This document shows positions 1-9,421 of a DNA stretch of 20,375 bases, in pieces. Below the pieces are notes generated by a model. That model was not told the origin of the DNA and made no database searches. It worked only from the letters and a program-made list of their open reading frames with translations. The stretch comes from Priapulus caudatus (Eukaryota > Priapulida > Priapulimorpha > Priapulimorphida > Priapulidae): NCBI RefSeq assembly GCF_000485595.1, contig NW_014577356.1:158177-178551 (forward strand). Reading direction: 5' to 3'. Numbering within the stretch: position 1 is the stretch's first letter; the number at the start of each line of letters is the position of its first letter. Both the position numbers and the translations under genes were made by a program.

Positions 1-34
<34 letters not shown>

Positions 35-56
35 CAACAACAACAACAACAACAAC
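1..56. repeat. Compound trinucleotide microsatellite (CAG)n-(AAC)n
   Basis: The window opens inside about ten CAG/GCA triplets (1-31), followed directly by eight AAC triplets (33-56). The left end is cut by the window edge, so the full length is unknown. It lies against the left boundary of the large duplicated unit (copy A). The short minus-strand frames nearby, rich in Ala, Ser and Gln, are translations of this kind of repeat and not evidence of a gene. Confidence 0.95.
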
Positions 57-180
57 TATAACTAGACAGAGTGCACTCACGGAGAGTGCATACCTCCGCC
101 AGCGACATACGCCATACGCCATACGACTGACGAACACACGAATAACCGACGATATACGCCAGCGTACTGACATCTACGCG

Positions 181-314
181 CTGGCTTGCTGCTCGCTCGC
201 TCGTAGCAGCCGCTCGTTGCTGCTGCTCGCTCACATGTACACGCTTGCTGGCTTGCTGCCCACTCGCTCGTAGCAGCCGCTCGTTGCTGCTGCTCGCTCA
301 CATGTACACGTTCG
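181..314 (+). repeat. 67-bp tandem pair inside copy A
   Basis: Two adjacent 67-bp units begin at 181 and 248. Each starts CTGGCTTGCTG and contains TCGTAGCAGCCGCTCGTTGC. Copy B has only one such unit, at about 8918-8980. The copies therefore differ by one unit here, typical of slippage or unequal exchange. The surroundings are CTGG/CTCG-rich low-complexity DNA. Confidence 0.8.
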
Positions 315-775
315 CTGGGTCGCTGCGCTGGCTGGCTCGCTGGCTCGCTGGCTCGCTGGCTCACACGCTAATATCGATCGCGCGAACACACGAACACACA
401 AACACACTAACCCACGAGAGCGATCACATAACCTCCTCCAACTCCGTTGGTCGGAGGTAATAATTAGTTGCACTCGAGATTCGCGCGTCTATAATGTGAC
501 ATATTTATGTGAGCTGTGTGCAGCATCCGCCGTCACGTAATCTAGTTAAACCTGACTTAATTGTTAATAATATCCCGTGTTATCCGGGGATGGAAATGTG
601 CGAGCACTTCGTCACAATACGCTAGCTCATACAATACGCCATATACGTGTGTGTGCATTTACCCAAATGTACACAGCGGCTGATAAATTCCGGGTTGAAA
701 AGCTTTCACGTAATATGTGCGTATATTCTGACTTATTGATGTTATGCTTTAGGTATGGGTACTGTTTGCTGCTCG

Positions 776-783
776 TATAAAAG
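776..783 (+). promoter_or_regulatory. TATA-box-like motif in copy A
   Basis: TATAAAAG followed by a short GC stretch (CCGGG) is a textbook-looking TATA element. It is retained in copy B at 9422-9429. No clear initiator lies 25-35 bp downstream and no credible reading frame follows, so transcription from here is speculative. An 8-mer like this can also arise by chance. Confidence 0.2.
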
Positions 784-1668
784 CCGGGTATGCACATTCC
801 AAATTATATCCGCAAAAAGGTCCTCGGGTGTAATATATCCAGGTTTCCGTGCGAGCGCCTATAATAATCTGCAAATGCATAGGTTCTCTTGGGGGTATGT
901 ATGTATATAGACTTCGACCGGGGTTTTCGATTTTTGCGGGTTATAGTGGCGGCTATCTCGCGTCACACTGCCTCCATTGTACGTGGTGTCAGTCTAGATG
1001 TCGGATACGATCTCAGAGGCGTTTGACAGGAGCTTTTGAAATACGTTAGTGAATCTATATATCTTCGTGCATTAACGCCATATGAAGAAAGCTGTCGCCA
1101 TATATATAAAGCCTTGCATACGAGATGCAATGAAGTGATGTCTGCTAAATTCTGGTGTCATTCGTTCAGTTCTCGATCGATGAAACCAACTTGCGTCTTA
1201 CATGGCGCGGGATCGTTAAATGGGTTCTTTAAAGAAGTGTTGGTTCTGATTAAGGCGATCTTTACTGCGGACGTATTTCTATATTCATAGATATTCTAGA
1301 CACGGGTTCTGCAACGTAGAAAGTGTTCCGAAACTCCCTCTATTCTTTCCTTTCACGTTTCTTCTCTCTGTCTGTCAGCCGGGATCTTCTTCTGTTATCT
1401 TCTGTCAGCTTCGCATGATATCTAATAACAAAAACCTATAACGTATTAATATTAATTGACAAAACATGTTTTGATGGAACTTATAGACGTTTGGTTTTTT
1501 GTGTCGAGTAAGCCTAATTGATTATTAATAAGACGTTTTTAAGCTGCGACTCGTCTGAAACTGCAACATTCTTCTTACATTGTAACTTCATTCCGTTTTG
1601 ATATATTCTTACTGTCTGGAAAATATCGGATCGGAGACGGGGAAGACTCAATCGCTATGTGATCGTAT

Positions 1669-1765
1669 CAGGAGTAGATAATAGGATGAATCGTATGCAT
1701 GTTTCACTCATCTCACGAAGCTGGCTGAGCAGCTGCAGTTATCAAGCTGGCTCACTCAGCTTCGT
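1669..1765 (+). repeat. 17-mer motif plus imperfect hairpin in copy A
   Basis: CAGGAGTAGATAATAGG at 1669-1685 is followed by an imperfect inverted repeat at 1715-1765. Its arms share ACGAAGCTG at the base and continue with a few mismatches through TGAGC and AGCT. The same arrangement is at about 10315-10411 in copy B. The same 17-mer also forms both arms of the palindrome at 7971-8009. Function is unknown; this may be the remains of a small inverted-repeat element. Confidence 0.65.
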
Positions 1766-2140
1766 CCTAGATTCCAATCGATATACCTAACATTCAACAA
1801 TGTATGTAATTGAACATTCTGGTTTGTCTAATTAGCATTATTAGCGTTAATCTGGAACTTCTGGTGAAGGTTGAATGAGTGGCGTCTGTGATAATTCGTT
1901 TGATAGATATGGTGAAATACTGTTACTCGTAAAATGAACTGCGGTAACAACCAGTAGTATTCCAACCTTAGTAAGCTGCTAACTATAAGAATAATAGATG
2001 CTGCTAAGTATAATTCTGATAAGATTTGTGTTTACACTCGAAAATGTGCCGTTGTATATCTACACAATACACTTCTATGTGGTCTTCGTATATCAGATGT
2101 TCTGTACATTTGCATCTGTTGGTGAATCTTTTCTGCATTG

Positions 2141-2160
2141 ATTATGCAAATATGCATAAT
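2141..2160 (+). promoter_or_regulatory. Palindromic octamer-like site
   Basis: ATTATGCA and TGCATAAT are perfect 8-bp inverted arms around AATA. The sequence contains ATGCAAAT (2144-2151), the consensus octamer of POU-domain factors. It is preserved in copy B at 10822-10841. Binding is not demonstrated, and the site may be fortuitous in AT-rich DNA. Confidence 0.25.
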
Positions 2161-2884
2161 TAATAAAAGCTAGAACTACTTTAATGCCTAGAAATACTTT
2201 CAACGGAACTACTTTCTAGAACTAATGCGCGCGCTGCCTGGAGAAGATAACGTTGTATGTCGCGTAATCACAGATTTAATTATTTCTGCGTGTGCTGCTT
2301 TATTTTAATAAGCGGCTTTTATTTTTTCACCTTTCCGTGTTATGTTTTATTTCATCGTGTGTATATGCAGCCAGGTAAATACCCAAAGCTTCTAGGTATT
2401 ATACGAATAGTCGTACACGGCATGTGCATATCATGTTGCTATAGAAACCATTTTTAGAATAGCTGCATATATATATACATATGTATACGCATGCATATTC
2501 CCCCACACGAACGCATGCACACGCAAACAGACAGACGCACACATACGCACGGGTTTCGTATAACTTGTATATACGTTAATTGTAGAAGTAGTGCCACGTG
2601 AATGGTTTTCTGGTCATTTTAAATTCGTTTTTCAAAAGAAATTAGCGTAGAATTGGCGTTTACTTTTATCTTCTAATAGGAAATGTCAGGAGGGCATTGT
2701 GAGCTTAGGTCACCTTAAGTTCGTCTGGCTCCACGTTACTTAACGAACCCGCTACACAATTACAGAGAACGTCCGCTCTACAGGAAACCAGATTCTATAG
2801 AAAGTCTGCAATAATAGAATCCCGACGTTTGCGACGAGTGGTGACAGTCTAAGCGATGGCACCCCGTCTCGGTTCTCGCCACAG

Positions 2885-2899
2885 CCGCCAGGGGGCGTC
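2885..2899 (+). promoter_or_regulatory. CTCF-like core motif in copy A
   Basis: CCGCCAGGGGGCGTC closely matches the bilaterian CTCF core (CCNNNAGGGGGCGC-like). It lies in a locally GC-richer stretch of the part that is almost identical between copies, and recurs at 11536-11550. CTCF can act as an insulator or loop anchor, but occupancy cannot be judged from sequence. Confidence 0.35.
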
Positions 2900-3280
2900 A
2901 CACTATCACGTTTCCGCTCGCAGCTCTGATTTTCATCCGAACCTCTACTTTGCTCTACGGGGGAGATGGTCGGAATATCCCAAGGAAGAGATGGCGAGCA
3001 ATAGGAAGATCATCATAGACTGACGCACGCTCGCGCCTGCATAGCAGTGATCGAGAGTGTTCATGTGAAATTTGCACAAATCGATATTTATTATGGCGGA
3101 CACATGTAGATGTAAATATGTACGCCGAGGAGACCTAATATACATCAATGTTTGCGCAAGCGGGAAATTTCGGAACATATTTTGATAAATTTACTCGCAC
3201 TATTTTAATTTCGCGCGTCTTTATGGGCATGTATAAATTAGCTCTACATATATATGCATGTCTAATAATAAAGTGCGTCT

Positions 3281-3366
3281 TTGTGTGCGTGCGTGCGTGC
3301 GTCTGTGCGTGCGTGCGTGCGTGCGTCTGTGCGTGCGTGTGTGCGTGCGTGCGTGCGTGCGTGTGT
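3281..3366 (+). repeat. GTGC/GTCT microsatellite in copy A
   Basis: This is an interrupted GTGC tetranucleotide tract with GTCT and GTGT variants. The Arg/Thr/His and Val/Cys/Ala frames across it are repeat translations. The tract at 11932-12017 in copy B has the same length and the same interruptions, which is notable because such tracts usually mutate fast. Confidence 0.9.
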
Positions 3367-3389
3367 ATGCGTTCACCATACATCTCTGA

Positions 3390-3581
3390 CCCTGTTGTTG
3401 ACGCTGAATCAAATCACGTCACAGTTGTGGACCTGTATAGTTGTCACTGAGTGCATGGTGTCACATTACACGTGTGGTCCTGTAGGTACACAGGATGAAA
3501 TCATGTCACACGCGCCACTCTGTAGTTGACACTAGGTGAAGTCATGTCACACGCGCCACTCTGTAGTTGACACTAGGTGAA
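3390..3581 (+). repeat. Seed of the 41-bp minisatellite at the right end of copy A
   Basis: Two regular 41-bp units (3500-3540 and 3541-3581) contain GTCATGTCACACGCGCCACT (ATCATG in the first) followed by TAGTTGACACTAGGTGAA. Upstream, from about 3390, the sequence can be aligned as two or three degenerate units (TTGTTGACGCTGA, ATAGTTGTCACTGAG, CAGGATGAAATCATG). This looks like a gradient from decayed to homogenised units. It ends flush against a GA tract. Confidence 0.75.
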
Positions 3582-3627
3582 AGAGAGAGAGAGAGGAGAG
3601 AGGGAGAGGGAGAGAGAGAGGGAGAAA
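3582..3627 (+). repeat. GA-rich purine tract
   Basis: An uninterrupted purine run of GA and GGGA units immediately follows the minisatellite. It marks the point where copy A and copy B sequences are already different. Confidence 0.9.
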
Positions 3628-4179
3628 CCCCGCATTGCCCCTATCCTACTCCGTGCCTCACGTGTACAGTAGGTGCACAGCGTGGACATGATCACGGCTG
3701 TAGTGCATGCGAGAGTGATCGAGATATGCTATAGACGATTGAATGCAATGATATTTACAGGTCATGAATCGTCGCCACCGCGGTTCCTCTCAGTCCGAAC
3801 CTATAAGTGACTGTGTCAGTATTTTGCACCAATCTTGACTTCTCGTCATGCCACCCTCTATTTTGGTTTTACAGTTTCGTTGATTGACAGTGTTATGTAG
3901 ACTTATAACAGACCGACCACGAAAATCCTCGTAGATGTTATTAGGCGTACCCATCAAAACCCCCGTGTAATATCCGATAATATTTTACACGCTTAAAAAG
4001 AAATGTAATTATTATTTTAATGAATAATAATTACATCTAAGCCCCTGAAAATACTAATTTGCTGCTAGCTATGTGACATCAGTAGCAGTCGCATGATGAC
4101 TGGAGCATCGATGGTCGCGCCACCTGCACTCATATCACGGTAACATCTTGTCGCAGTTGGGTCCGTTTTATAATTGTAT
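3628..4179. other. Single-copy non-coding spacer
   Basis: I see no supported gene here. It holds an AT-rich hairpin (separate entry). It also holds, read on the minus strand at about 4116-4131, GCAGGTGGCGC, which resembles a CTCF core. Confidence 0.6.
4003..4036. repeat. Perfect 14-bp inverted repeat (hairpin)
   Basis: ATGTAATTATTATT at 4003-4016 and its exact reverse complement at 4023-4036 flank a 6-base loop. Just upstream, GTGTAATAT and ATATTTTACAC (about 3965-3990) form a second, imperfect stem. AT-rich cruciform-capable DNA or a relic of a small inverted-repeat element are both possible. Confidence 0.8.
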
Positions 4180-4279
4180 CACCATCATCGTCGTCGTCGG
4201 CATCATCATCATCGTCGTTATCGTCGGCGTCATCATCATCGTCGTTATCGTCGTCGTCGTCATCATCATCATCGTCGTT

Positions 4280-4336
<57 letters not shown>
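4180..4336 (+). repeat. (TCA/TCG)n trinucleotide array with higher-order pattern
   Basis: Blocks of TCATCATC alternate with TCGTCGTTATCG several times (4190-4280) and then give way to 19 uninterrupted ATC triplets (4280-4336). Long Ile/Val, His/Arg and Met/Thr open frames across it are by-products of the triplet period. Confidence 0.95.
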
Positions 4337-4673
4337 TCACCTATACCGATGACCTTTGGGAGCAGGGAGTTGACTTGATGCGATATTCTCTTTGTACGGC
4401 TCCTCGCATATACACACGAGATCGAATATATAATAGGCATTTTTATGCCAAGCTGTGTGATGCAATATGCATTGGAGGTCAACCACCTTACGTATCGATC
4501 AGTGATTGTATCCCTGCTTTATGGGTTGAGCCGGATAGGCCGTGTGGGATTGTGCCGGGGTAATATAGGGGCTAAAGTAAGCTTTGGATGTGTTGTCGTA
4601 CGCGCTCTGGCAATATTATTGCACTCAATGCGATTGCTAATGTTCGTGGACGACATGATTTCTTCCTCGTGGC

Positions 4674-4710
4674 ATGTATATATATATACACGTCCGCACG
4701 CGCACACGAA

Positions 4711-4758
<48 letters not shown>

Positions 4759-4868
4759 CACACACGCGGACGCTGGCACCACGCGTACATGCATGCACGC
4801 ACTCACGCACACAGACACACACATATATCTATATCTATATATATGTGTGTGTATGTGTATATATGTAA
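4674..4868 (+). repeat. Compound TA / CGCA / CA / TG microsatellite
   Basis: A short TA run leads into about a dozen CGCA tetramers (near 4710-4759), then CA-rich sequence. It ends with a perfect 14-bp inverted repeat: ACACACACATATAT at 4815-4828 and ATATATGTGTGTGT at 4839-4852, with a 10-base loop. The Thr/His/Ala and Val/Cys/Arg frames here are repeat translations. Confidence 0.93.
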
Positions 4869-6041
4869 GCCGATCAGAAATTTAATCCGTCTCTCACTAG
4901 GGTGTGTGCGGATGAAATTATGAAAGGTCATGCCTATGCGAGTGGCGGTTATTAATCATAATAATAATGAGTAATATTGCCATAAATGTAATTATGACGC
5001 GAATACAGCGAGTGCCTTAATGCTGCTCGTGTTTGTCCGTGATGGCATGTGTGCATTTATTAGCCGATGAAAGGATATTGAGAGCTTCATATTCATGTAT
5101 AGCTTATTGTAAGTCTACCTAGACGTAAAGCTGTGTTGTCAAGCGATGTGCACGTAAATGTGTGAATCGGTTTCCATCTTCATTTGCCGGAAACCAAGAA
5201 TGTTATTGGATTTATGTATCGCTTGAATCATTTTTATTTTCGTTATTATTATCTTTCATTTAAATTCATGACTGTCCGTATTTCGTGATGGCTATAATGA
5301 GCTTCATATCTTAAACGCGCCCGTGCATGTGTGGTGTTGTATTTATTGGTCATTGTTTGGTGCTTGGTGGACAGCCGGAATCATGCTTCTATGCAATTGG
5401 CTATTAAAAAAATTGCTCAAATCAATTTATTGCAATCGCAATTAACCGTAATTAACAGTTCATTGCAGTTCGCAGATACTATTCTCTAGACGTACACCCG
5501 TACTTACATGGTGTGTACCACTCCACGCCGAAATATTTCCATCTATAAATTAAACCAAAAGAAAAGGAGCCCACGTTGCAAAACTAAAAACAGTAGTCTA
5601 GTAACAAATATTCATTTATGGAAATCAAAATGGCGTGAACGTAAATAGGAAAAACCTCGCGGATTGTACGCGCATGGCGCCTCCGCTAGATTTGACTGTC
5701 ATCGCATGACCGACCCATCAAAACCATGTCGGCCGCACACACGGTTCGCATGTCATTTTCCCCATTTCTCGCTTTTTGTTCGGTTGATTAACCAGCCACC
5801 ACTGTTTGAATCTCTATATTGGCTTCCCAGGCTTTACATTCCATGGTTTGAACCTCTCTTTTTGTTGCTTTCCATGCCTGACGTTGAAATGCTGAGTCAG
5901 GCTTGGTACTGCAAACACGAAATCAAGTGTTTGTTATCTATTAGAAACGGATCGCGCGTGCGTGCTGCATCGCATCTGATGAGAGATAGGACGAGACTCG
6001 TTCTCTTCGCATGCTGGCTTCAAGAAATGTCTTGTTTCTTG
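4869..6041. other. Single-copy AT-leaning non-coding spacer
   Basis: I find no supported gene in this ~1.2 kb. It contains AT-rich patches (5390-5460) with repeated AATT-containing words. A long frame enters from 5664, but its C-terminal half is a Ser/Val translation of the CGT array and its first half shows no recognisable domain. Confidence 0.6.
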
Positions 6042-6068
6042 TCGCCGTCGTCGTCGTTGGTTTCGTTA

Positions 6069-6124
<56 letters not shown>

Positions 6125-6263
6125 CGTTTCGTCGTCATCGTCGTTGTCGTCGTTGGTTTTGTCGTCGGCGTTGTTGGTTGTTTCTGTCGTCGTCGCCGTC
6201 GTCGTTGTCGTCGTCATCATTGTCGGCGTCGTCATCATCGTCGTCGTTGTAGTCGTCGTCGTT

Positions 6264-6309
<46 letters not shown>

Positions 6310-6310
6310 G
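6042..6310 (+). repeat. (CGT)n trinucleotide array
   Basis: About 270 bp of GTC/CGT triplets are interrupted by TTG, ATC and GCC variants. There are two long pure blocks, near 6070-6122 and 6260-6309. All six frames are open or nearly so, giving Ser, Val, Arg, Thr or Asp homopolymers. The apparent 308-residue protein crossing it should not be annotated. Confidence 0.95.
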
Positions 6311-6434
6311 ATGGCTCGGGTGTAAACGCAAGCCGGCGTATGCCCAGCAATATTTAATGAGCGAGAGATATCCGCCACTGCTGACGCCGCCACCACGCCT
6401 AGTATTTGCAGTTTCACCAGCAAATACGATCGAT

Positions 6435-6470
<36 letters not shown>
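6435..6470 (+). repeat. (CCAG)9 tetranucleotide repeat
   Basis: Nine perfect CCAG units run without interruption and lead into a GGGAGG purine stretch. Confidence 0.95.
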
Positions 6471-6548
6471 GAAGGGAGGGGAGATTACCAGACGGTAGTA
6501 GCAGACGCCTCCTCGACTTGTCACCAAAAACTGATGGACGCTGAGAGA

Positions 6549-6658
6549 TGTCATCGGGGAGAAGCAGGGGAGAGGAAGAGGAGAAGATGAGGAGTGGAAG
6601 GGGGAAGACTGGGATAAGGGGAGAAAAGGGGGAAAGATGGGGCGAGAAGAGGGAAGGT
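6549..6658 (+). repeat. G-rich purine tract with G-quadruplex motif
   Basis: The + strand is nearly all purine. Within it, 6600-6642 has five runs of three to five G (6600-6604, 6611-6613, 6618-6621, 6628-6632, 6639-6642) separated by loops of 6, 4, 6 and 6 bases. This meets the usual intramolecular G-quadruplex pattern. Folding is inferred, not shown. Confidence 0.7.
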
Positions 6659-6947
6659 GTCTAATGGAAACCTCGATCGCACGTACGCGCGCATGCAAGT
6701 ATGCAACTGTACTGTTATAGCACGTTTGATGCAGATGAGATTTTTTTGATGTAGAAAGAAGCTGACTTTTCGTCGGCCATTTTCCGACAACAGCGTTCGG
6801 AATTTCAGCGAAAAATCACTTCAAAGACAAATGATATTGGATTCGGAGGTTATGCGGACTTGGTCTACTTGCGAAGTAATAAGCAAAGGATCGTCGGTGA
6901 AGAGCGGAGTGAGGGAGCTTGTATTAACTGCAGGGGTTTGAACTATG
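6659..6947. other. Short non-coding spacer
   Basis: Nothing beyond short frames with no recognisable domains. The sequence is of mixed composition between the G-rich tract and the CA microsatellite. Confidence 0.5.
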
Positions 6948-6985
6948 CACACACACACACACGCACGCACGCACGCACGCACGCA

Positions 6986-7052
<67 letters not shown>
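6948..7052 (+). repeat. (CA)n / (CGCA)n microsatellite
   Basis: A short AC run, about six CGCA units (to ~6986), and then about 66 bp of nearly pure AC. The Thr/His and Val/Cys open frames across it are artefacts of the repeat. Confidence 0.95.
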
Positions 7053-7054
<2 letters not shown>

Positions 7055-7078
7055 TGTCGTCGGTGTCGGGGAAGCTGT

Positions 7079-7092
7079 GTCGCCTTGGTAAC
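7079..7092 (+). promoter_or_regulatory. RFX X-box-like site
   Basis: GTCGCCTTGGTAAC fits the RFX X-box consensus GTNRCC(N0-3)RGYAAC at every defined position, with a 2-base spacer. RFX factors drive ciliary genes in many animals. No associated gene is visible in the window, so this could be an intronic enhancer element or a chance match. Confidence 0.3.
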
Positions 7093-7970
7093 CACGACAG
7101 GTAACCGAGCTTGGATGAGGCGCATGATATATCACAGGGTTGATGACCGGGTTTCATTAAACAATTAAGGGTTTTAGTGGAAAGCACAGCAAAGAGACGT
7201 TCGCTTCTAATAAAAAAGGGAACCGTAAGCATCAGTGCGTTGTAACCGTGTTTACTGTCAGTTTAACTAGTCAACCCGGTACAGGGTTATTACCCGGTGT
7301 TAGGGGGCAGGAATGCGGTGTTTCGGGGTACACACCCCCTCCCTGCGCGTTTCCCTACAATAAATAGAGCCCGTGCTCTCCTCCTACTAGCAAAATGACG
7401 ATGGGGATGTGTTTGTCGAAGGGATCAGTCGTTTGGGAAGCACGTGTGTCTGATAAGCAAGTCTGTCGATCATCCCCGTGAATGATGCGAGCGGAATCGT
7501 GTTGTTTTGTCTGGTTTTCGTTATGGATTTTGTGTTAAATCGTTATCCTACGGATTACAAGTAGTCGGGCTTTACTGGAGCACAAAATGTTTTTCTAGTC
7601 GTTCTATATTTTACGTCAATGTTTTCTTTCCGTCGTATACCCATTGTACTCATTAAATTTTAAGTCGACCATCAAATAATAAATGATTATGAGACCGTGC
7701 TGTATAGTCTGGTTCAGTGTCCACCCGCGGACCCTTTACTCCGCATCCAGCCGTGGCTGTATGCACATCGGCTGCTGTCCAGTCCGGTGCGCTGAAAGAC
7801 GTGAACCCTTGTCCAAGCGCCGTGCGCTCCCCCCCCCCCCCGCTGTTCACAATATAAATTATGTATAATTATACTGCGTTACGCAGTAGTCGTAGCACTG
7901 CGACAATCAACGTATTGCTCCCTACCTGTATGTGTGTGGGGGGGGGGTGCGTGCGTCCGTGTTATAATAA
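7093..7970. other. Single-copy non-coding spacer with homopolymer runs
   Basis: No gene supported. It contains a run of 13 C at 7829-7841 and a run of 10 G at 7938-7947. Reading frames across these runs are unreliable because homopolymer lengths are a common source of base-calling error. Confidence 0.55.
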
Positions 7971-8009
7971 CAGGAGTAGATAATAGGGAATTCCTATTAT
8001 CTACTCCTG
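7971..8009. repeat. Perfect 17-bp-arm palindrome
   Basis: CAGGAGTAGATAATAGG (7971-7987) and its exact reverse complement (7993-8009) flank the 5-base spacer GAATT. The same 17-mer occurs singly at 1669-1685 and 10315-10331 inside the duplicated units. Two abutting terminal inverted repeats of a small element, or the solo remnant of one, would look like this. Confidence 0.9.
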
Positions 8010-8181
8010 ATAATAATAAACACAGATATATGAATAACGCGACCTGATAAGCCAGCGTCTGCGTTTGCTGCTATACGCTGCTACGCCACCTGTACGCTCT
8101 GGTGCTGCCACCTGTGTGTGATAATAATAAACCCATGCAGATAGATATATGAATAACCCGAGCATAAGTCGGCGTCTGCGT
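8009..8181 (+). repeat. Imperfect direct repeat pair, ~111-bp spacing
   Basis: GATAATAATAAA...GATATATGAATAAC...GCGTCTGCGT occurs at 8009-8064 and again, diverged, at 8120-8181. The interval between carries CCACCTG twice. On the minus strand this reads AGGTGGC, a CTCF-like core, near 8076-8086 and 8106-8115. Confidence 0.7.
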
Positions 8182-8572
8182 GTACACCGGGGTACGGGGC
8201 CGGTGCGTGCACGCACGCCGTCTTTGTTCCGGCATTCACGAGCTGCTGGCGGCAGCAGTTACGCGTTCAGGGATATCCGCTCACCTCTTAATTGGTGATT
8301 ACTAGCCGCGCGTGTGTGTGTACGCTACCGTTCGGCTGCGACCGCTGCGTTTGATCGTGGGAACGCGGACTGGCTCGTGCGTACTGGCAGTGATCGTGTG
8401 GGGTGGGGTGTTGGGATGAGCAGCGCTGTAAGTGTGAGAGCGGGTGGCAGAGCGTTGATGCCTATATCGCTATGTAGGTGTTTCTTGGGCCGGAGCCCGC
8501 GTGTATATCTAACTTGGAAGTTACATTGATTGTACAGCCGTTCACACGCGCGCATGTAAAAAACGCGTGTAA
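8182..8572. other. GC-richer non-coding stretch
   Basis: No gene supported. It contains a small inverted repeat (CTGCTG-GCGG-CAGCAG near 8241-8256). A minus-strand frame of 180 codons spans 8325-8867, but its middle is a Cys/Val translation of the CA/CGCA tract and neither end has a recognisable domain. Confidence 0.5.
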
Positions 8573-8707
8573 GTTCGCACGCACGCACCAACGCATGCAT
8601 TGCACGCACGCACGCACACGAACGAACGCTCGCACGCACGCGCGCACGAACAAACGCTCGAACGCATGCACGCATGCACACGCACCCAGGCACACGAACG
8701 TACACAA

Positions 8708-8761
<54 letters not shown>

Positions 8762-8771
8762 CACACGCACA
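8573..8771 (+). repeat. CGCA-rich to (CA)n microsatellite before copy B
   Basis: Interrupted CGCA/CGAA tetramers (8577-8710) pass into a pure AC run of about 44 bp (8711-8754), then CTCACA-type sequence. It ends some 20 bp before copy B starts. Both copies thus begin next to a microsatellite, though a different one in each case. Confidence 0.93.
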
Positions 8772-9421
8772 CGTCAGGAGATAACGTAATAAATAACTAG
8801 ACAGAGTGCACTCACGGAGAGTGCATACCTCCGCGAGCGACATACGCCATACGACTGACGAACACACGAATAACCGGCGATATACGCCAGCGTACGGACA
8901 TGTACGCGCTGGCTTGCTGGCTTGCTGCTCGCTCGCTCGTAGCAGCCGCTCGTTGCTGCTGCTCGCTCACATGTACACGCTCGCTGGGTCGCTGCGCTCG
9001 CTGGCTCGCTGACTCGACGCGCTAATATCGATCGCGCGAACACACGAACACACGAACACAAACATACTAACGCATAGAGCGATCACATAACCTTGGGCGG
9101 AGGTAATAATTATTTGCACTAGAGATTCGCGCGTCTATAATGTGACATATTTATGTGAGCTGTGTGCAGCATCCGCCGTCACGTAATCTAGTTAAACCTG
9201 ACTTAATTGTTAATAATGTCCCGTGTTATCCGGGGATGGAAATGTGCGAGCACTTCGTCACAATACGCTAGCTCATACAATACACCATATACGCGTGTGT
9301 GCATTTACCCAAATGTACACAGCGGCTGATAAATTCCGGGTTGAAAAGCTTTCACGTAATATGTGCGTATAATCTGACTTATTGATGTTATGCTTCAGTT
9401 ATGGGTACTGTTTGCTGCTCG

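Larger units (their letters stand above)
58..3562 (+). repeat. Copy A of a ~3.4-kb duplicated non-coding unit
   Basis: This segment recurs in the same orientation at 8793-12213. The match begins at ATAACTAGACAGAGTGCACT and ends inside the 41-bp minisatellite (GCCACTCT). Most of the length matches at roughly 98% by eye. The first ~0.4 kb is more divergent and carries length changes. No transposase, reverse transcriptase or other domain is visible in any frame, and I see no terminal inverted repeats. Its flanks are simple repeats on both sides: CAG/AAC on the left, a GA tract on the right. It may be a non-autonomous mobile element or a segmental duplication. The sequence does not decide between them. 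Confidence 0.93.

Noticed and set aside
849-1049. 66-codon frame shared by both copies (also 9495-9695)
   Set aside because: It starts at GTG, has no known domain, and is conserved only because the whole unit is duplicated.
1036-1290. 84-codon frame present in both copies (also 9682-9936)
   Set aside because: In copy A it begins with TTG rather than ATG. Between copies I count about 9 amino-acid-changing and 2 silent substitutions, close to the neutral expectation. There is no recognisable domain and no sign of purifying selection.
2945-3178. 77-codon minus-strand frame identical in both copies (also 11596-11829)
   Set aside because: The surrounding non-coding DNA is equally identical, so identity says nothing about coding. 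No domain is recognised.
4445-4885. MFVDDM in a 146-codon frame, resembling the reverse-transcriptase YXDD box
   Set aside because: No other reverse-transcriptase motif lies on either side, and the frame soon becomes a CGCA repeat translation. A short chance match.
5664-6590. 308-codon frame, the longest in the window
   Set aside because: About half of it is Ser and Val runs from the CGT array. The rest has no recognisable domain. Triplet repeats without stops keep frames open artificially.
8325-8867. 180-codon minus-strand frame
   Set aside because: The central part is Cys/Val from CA and CGCA repeats, and the ends lack any domain.
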